In this document: in pieces, positions 5,501 to 6,923 of the stretch | How positions within the stretch are numbered: position 1 is the stretch's first letter | How the letters are laid out: each line of letters opens with the position of its first letter | Source: Synechococcus sp. CO36386bin_37 | GTDB lineage: Bacteria > Cyanobacteriota > Cyanobacteriia > PCC-6307 > Cyanobiaceae | Assembly: GCA_011525445.1 (NCBI GenBank) | Contig: WTGE01000207.1 | Location: forward strand, 1 to 6,923 | Reading direction: 5' to 3' | Length of the DNA stretch: 6,923 nt | Translations under genes and position numbers: made by a program | The notes under the pieces: generated by a model | The model's input: only the letters and a program-made list of their open reading frames with translations | Database searches by the model: none | What the model was told of the DNA's origin: nothing

Positions 5501-6923
5501 TGCAGATTGAAACCGTAAGTGGCAGTGACTTGACGATTGACACTTCCATTGTTTCAACGTCAGGTCCTCTTGCTGTTAAGGCTAAATCTGACGGAAATAT
5601 TGTTCTCCATCATGGTGAGTCAATTCAAACGCAGGGTGGCGATATTGTTCTTTGGTCAAATTCTGGGAATGTTGAGTCGGGTTCTGGAGAGCACTTCATT
5701 CGTCTTGAAGAAGGTTCATCCCTTAACTCAGCAGGTGGAAATATTTTTCTAGGAGGCGGCCTTGATAGTAATGCTGACGGATATCCGGATGGCTTTGCAT
5801 ACGTTGGCAGTAGCGTCACCCCACCGGAGGGGAGTGATCCTGGTTCCTCCCTCCAGCCTGGATTAAGCCTTGGAAGTGTGAGAGATCAGCAGGGTGCTCT
5901 GATATCCATCAACTCAGGTGGTGGGAATATTGTAATGCGTGGAAAATCTGGAGTACCGAATCAAGAAGCTGATGGCTTTGGCTCCCAGCGTGCTCTGGTC
6001 ATTGATTCAGGCACCGGAACGATTGAGATCGTCGGTGATCAGATTTCTGGATCCGGTGGTGTTGGTCTTCGTTTTGGTGGATTTGCTTATTATCCTGATG
6101 TTGCGATCACAAGTGCAAGTCAAGAATCCCCCGCTATTGACATTGTTGGTACGTCAGCGGGCAGATCTGGAATTTGGCTTGGCCAAGGAAACAGTAATTC
6201 TAGTTTAGCAGGTACAGTTTTGATTCAAAGTTCTGCTTCTTCCGGTGGCGGCATCAGAATCGAAGGCTCTTCGGCTCAAGCATCAGACGGCTACAGGGGG
6301 ATTGCTCTGTGGGGGGATGAGACAAGCGGATATCAAACCTATCAATTTCTCTCAAATAGTGGCCCGATTGAGTTTCTAAGTCGAATTGACAGTGTTAACT
6401 CTCAGATCGGATTTTGGTCGGACACATACTTAGGGCAGCGCAAGGACGCTACTCCAGTTCAAGGGATCGTGCCAATTGTTGGTTCTTCTAATGTCAAGAC
6501 TTCCTTCCAGGCTGATAACTTGGTCTCCTTTAGTGATTCCATCTATGGCTCTGGATATATAGCGGTTTACCCTTACAAATCAGGGCAGAGCGTTGGTATT
6601 AATTCATCGGGTGATTTTGAGGTTTGGTATTTAGATAATCTTGCATCAACATTCTCGTCTGTGACTGTGGGTGATGCAGTCAACACCAATGGAATCGCTT
6701 CTTCTGCGGCTTTCTCGGTTAATAGTCCTGTCACGTTTAATTCGGGTGCTGGTGCGTTGACGTTCGCCGATAGCTTGACGACGTCAGGGGATGATGTGGC
6801 GTTCCTCATTTCTGGTGATTCCAGTATTACTGGATTGAATCTAGGTGCGGCTTCAATCTCTAAGTCTGGATCTGGGGTTTTGACCCTGAGCGGAGCGAAT
6901 GCGTACACGGGTCAGACGTTGAT
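2419..6923 (+). CDS. Giant two-partner secretion exoprotein (TpsA, filamentous-haemagglutinin-like adhesin), 3' end outside the window
   Basis: A frame open for 1501 codons to the right edge encodes a secreted surface adhesin. In order: signal peptide (1-31); TPS secretion domain (about 32-190); Gly-rich beta-helix segment (about 218-366) with repeated GG(x)I/V strands such as GDGGEIVVWSD (302-312); the cyanobacterial adhesin signature WLLDPYDYTL (367-376); further beta-helix-like sequence; PATR-like repeats (538-569 and 641-1004); a PATR-free beta-rich stretch with GGDIVLWSN and GGNIFLGGG turns (about 1005-1470); and a new PATR unit at 1480-1501. Only two cysteines are present (Cys53, Cys58). 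The start is fixed by an in-frame TGA at 2389-2391 with no other start codon between. No Shine-Dalgarno sequence is visible, and a 28-codon frame overlaps the ATG. The divergent neighbour TpsB is the likely exporter. GC falls sharply after about 3540. The ligand and C-terminal function cannot be judged; adhesion is the family norm. Confidence 0.93.
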   Translation, partial: MTTIGSKKLIRFTLGVFLGMSSVLNQSAVFAEIRAGQSKGFATKVNGQKGGRCIAGVCKISGGKKSGRNKFLRFKDFDTRGKIKRVDIDTGGKRNLVVGVTSPFGTHINKSIQLSSKANLYWLSPGGIHLGSGAGFVNVPRLNLSTARSLRFGNGLFDVFKTRSSELAALKGNPLPGSLGFGDVDLRDDLNAADDTVPVIQMEGIDIRIDRDLLADAPGGVVEVRESKISVGNNQVDRARLTLTGEEVVVGDGTELRAAQAGGGGTIEVGGSWQNSDETVRQAKRTVVEAGALLDASAGNKGDGGEIVVWSDISNPESLTSVSGSLFAKGGRQAGLGGQIETSGFELKITGINVDATANQPDYSGLWLLDPYDYTLNDNSPDYETFTIASVLSGGTDIRITTASSVSTAGGNSISSDGTDTNGGRITVNDSIVVTGSGSGDLALVADSDIQINATLQNLTGDGDLTLHSQTGVTVGSSGAITWDPGSTGFVDIISSQSGGLSGSGSINISSGKLKVNTASLVPPLYTGTIRLSGGTTLEKRGVGGFRLNPGSSANQFNNIELYEGILALANDDALGTSYSGTIEFKGGAFRQGQTSVADYSAQFSDAADQKYKIYVNSDSGIVYNDALASPGGTFELFSGDLQLTGTNTYSGKTTISAGSLKLLGSTGSIQSSEINVAEGATYEFDLPAASDQSTYSGAISGSGKFKKSGLGELTLSGANTYTGETAITGGTLKVGTDSSSTGNLASSTDVDISSGATLELLNNQTVASIKGAGDINLNSHVLTSGGENESTVFSGLISGTGGIIKNGTGKLSLSGVKNFTGDTTINEGTLESAGSAMSSAVAVAEGATYEINLAAASDTATYSKIISGAGSFLKSGAGELTFDQVHTYSGATDISEGKLKTTSAGSLSSSTAVSIASGAAYELGSDEEVASITGSGSINLGYYPNEFKLTVSSDANYTFSGELQGTGTFIKKGSGSLNLDLSTASADLDVVNSFQIDEGILVLSSPQAKDMRVDGSIFKTTSGPASLQIETVSGSDLTIDTSIVSTSGPLAVKAKSDGNIVLHHGESIQTQGGDIVLWSNSGNVESGSGEHFIRLEEGSSLNSAGGNIFLGGGLDSNADGYPDGFAYVGSSVTPPEGSDPGSSLQPGLSLGSVRDQQGALISINSGGGNIVMRGKSGVPNQEADGFGSQRALVIDSGTGTIEIVGDQISGSGGVGLRFGGFAYYPDVAITSASQESPAIDIVGTSAGRSGIWLGQGNSNSSLAGTVLIQSSASSGGGIRIEGSSAQASDGYRGIALWGDETSGYQTYQFLSNSGPIEFLSRIDSVNSQIGFWSDTYLGQRKDATPVQGIVPIVGSSNVKTSFQADNLVSFSDSIYGSGYIAVYPYKSGQSVGINSSGDFEVWYLDNLASTFSSVTVGDAVNTNGIASSAAFSVNSPVTFNSGAGALTFADSLTTSGDDVAFLISGDSSITGLNLGAASISKSGSGVLTLSGANAYTGQTL
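2512..2988 (+). other. TPS secretion domain of the adhesin
   Basis: Residues about 32-190 match the N-terminal haemagglutination-activity-type domain that binds the TpsB POTRA domains. Seen: ISGGKKSGRNKFLRFKDFD (60-78), which corresponds to the family I-GG---G-NLFHSF--F block; VVGVTSPFGT (97-106); LYWLSPGGIHLG (120-131), which matches the family NPNGI-type motif with Ser-Pro-Gly-Gly in place of Asn-Pro-Asn-Gly; and LNLSTARSLRFGNGLFDVF (142-160). The domain is unusually basic between residues 34 and 94 and carries the Cys53-Cys58 pair in a CIAGVC motif. Confidence 0.85.
2859..2866. repeat. HIP1 octamer GCGATCGC
   Basis: This is the Highly Iterated Palindrome found in many cyanobacterial genomes. 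It is the only copy noticed in the window, inside the TPS-domain coding sequence. A single copy gives weak support for cyanobacterial origin. Confidence 0.6.
3073..3546 (+). other. Gly-rich beta-helix segment ending in WLLDPYDYTL signature
   Basis: Residues about 219-376 carry the block GGTIEVGGSWQ (264-274), DASAGNKGDGGEIVVWSD (295-312), FAKGG (327-331), GLGGQIETSGFEL (335-347) and finally WLLDPYDYTL (367-376). This order is typical of large cyanobacterial and proteobacterial TpsA adhesins from memory. It confirms the family and marks the last high-GC part of the gene. Confidence 0.82.
4030..4125 (+). repeat. PATR-like unit 1 (divergent)
   Basis: Residues 538-569 begin LEKRGVGGFRLN and end NIELYEGILAL, followed by ANDDALGT and GTIEFKGGAFR. 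This fits the autotransporter-associated beta-strand repeat pattern: Lys-Gly-x-Gly, beta strand, turn, then Gly-x-Leu-x-Leu. The usual GANTYTG turn is replaced by GSSANQF. Confidence 0.55.
4339..4407 (+). repeat. PATR-like unit 2
   Basis: Residues 641-663 read DLQLTGTNTYSGKTTIS then AGSLKL, a clear autotransporter-associated beta-strand repeat core with the NTYSGKT turn. Confidence 0.8.
4447..4623 (+). repeat. A module, copy 1 (59 residues, with PATR unit 3)
   Basis: Residues 677-735 run from VAEGATYE through SGSGKFKKSGLGELTLSGAN and TYTGETAITGGTLKV. The second half (705-735, bases 4531-4623) is a near-consensus PATR. The module aligns without gaps to residues 844-902, with 36 of 59 positions identical by hand count. 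Confidence 0.85.
4624..4917 (+). repeat. B module, copy 1 (with PATR unit 4)
   Basis: Residues 736-833 contain VDISSGATLELL, VASIKGAGDINLN, FSGLISGTGGIIKNGTGKL and NFTGDTTINEGTLES. The PATR core is residues 803-833 (bases 4825-4917). It is similar in motif order to residues 903-1004. Confidence 0.75.
4948..5124 (+). repeat. A module, copy 2 (59 residues, with PATR unit 5)
   Basis: Residues 844-902 repeat the A module: VAEGATYE, then AAASD, TYS, ISGAGSFLKSGAGELTF, and TYSGATDISEGKLKT. The PATR core is residues 872-902 (bases 5032-5124), where the GAN of the turn is replaced by QVH. It has the same length as copy 1. Confidence 0.85.
5125..5430 (+). repeat. B module, copy 2 (with degenerate PATR unit 6)
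   Basis: Residues 903-1004 contain VSIASGAAYELG, VASITGSGSINLG, FSGELQGTGTFIKKGSGSL and FQIDEGILVL, in the same order as B copy 1. The PATR part (969-1004, bases 5323-5430) has lost the NTYTG turn, which is replaced by an Asp/Ser/Val-rich stretch. Confidence 0.65.
5764..5790 (+). other. Calcium-loop-like motif DSNADGYPD in the adhesin
   Basis: Residues 1116-1124 match the DxNxDGxxD pattern of calcium-binding loops such as thrombospondin type-3 repeats. It follows GGNIFLGGGL and occurs only once here. Calcium binding is plausible for a seawater surface protein but is an inference from a single short motif. Confidence 0.4.
6856..6923 (+). repeat. PATR unit at the window edge (cut)
   Basis: Residues 1480-1501 read ISKSGSGVLTLSGANAYTGQTL, a near-consensus autotransporter-associated beta-strand repeat that is cut by the window end. 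It shows that a further PATR array probably begins beyond the edge. Confidence 0.8.

Noticed and set aside
493..6923. Contact-dependent inhibition (CdiB/CdiA) system
   Set aside because: CdiB/CdiA genes are related in family, but the adhesin's C-terminus, where a toxin would lie, is outside the window. No immunity gene is visible, and the divergent layout is unlike known cdi loci. It cannot be supported or excluded here.
2419..6923. CRISPR array or mobile element within the repetitive plus-strand region
   Set aside because: The repetition is protein-level (PATR strands) within one continuous reading frame with diverged bases; there are no regularly spaced identical repeats, terminal inverted repeats or transposase.

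Overview
The window looks like chromosomal DNA from a cyanobacterium of the marine Synechococcus/Prochlorococcus group. The basis is the type of nucleoside diphosphate kinase, the cyanobacterial style of the adhesin motifs, the lack of clear Shine-Dalgarno sites and one HIP1 octamer. This placement is by recollection and inference, not by a database search.

Layout: (1) 33-491, plus strand: a complete housekeeping gene, ndk. (2) 493-2169, minus strand: a complete outer-membrane transporter of the two-partner secretion (TpsB, FhaC/ShlB-like) family, convergent with ndk, with one base between the two stop codons. (3) 2170-2418: a 249-base divergent control region, AT-richer than its flanks, with a TATAAT box, several inverted repeats and a possible 28-codon leader ORF. 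The leader ORF's TGA overlaps the next gene's ATG (ATGA). (4) 2419 to the window end, plus strand: the 5' 1501 codons of a giant secreted adhesin (TpsA), open to the right edge.

The adhesin reads in order: Sec signal peptide, TPS secretion domain, a Gly-rich beta-helix segment ending in the family signature WLLDPYD, a beta-helix-like stretch, an array of autotransporter-associated beta-strand repeats (PATR-like) built partly from a duplicated A-B module, a long PATR-free stretch with a DxNxDGxxD calcium-loop-like motif, then the start of another PATR unit at the edge.

How they work together: the TpsA precursor would cross the inner membrane by Sec. Its TPS domain would dock on the POTRA domains of the neighbouring TpsB, and the protein would thread through the TpsB barrel to fold as a long beta-helical fibre at the cell surface. 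ndk appears unrelated and probably marks the conserved chromosomal backbone beside an accessory adhesin locus. The points most worth checking are the divergent tpsB/tpsA arrangement, the overlapping leader ORF, the sharp compositional change inside tpsA just after the WLLDPYD motif, and the A-B repeat architecture. No C-terminal effector or immunity gene is visible, so the final function of the exoprotein cannot be told from this window.
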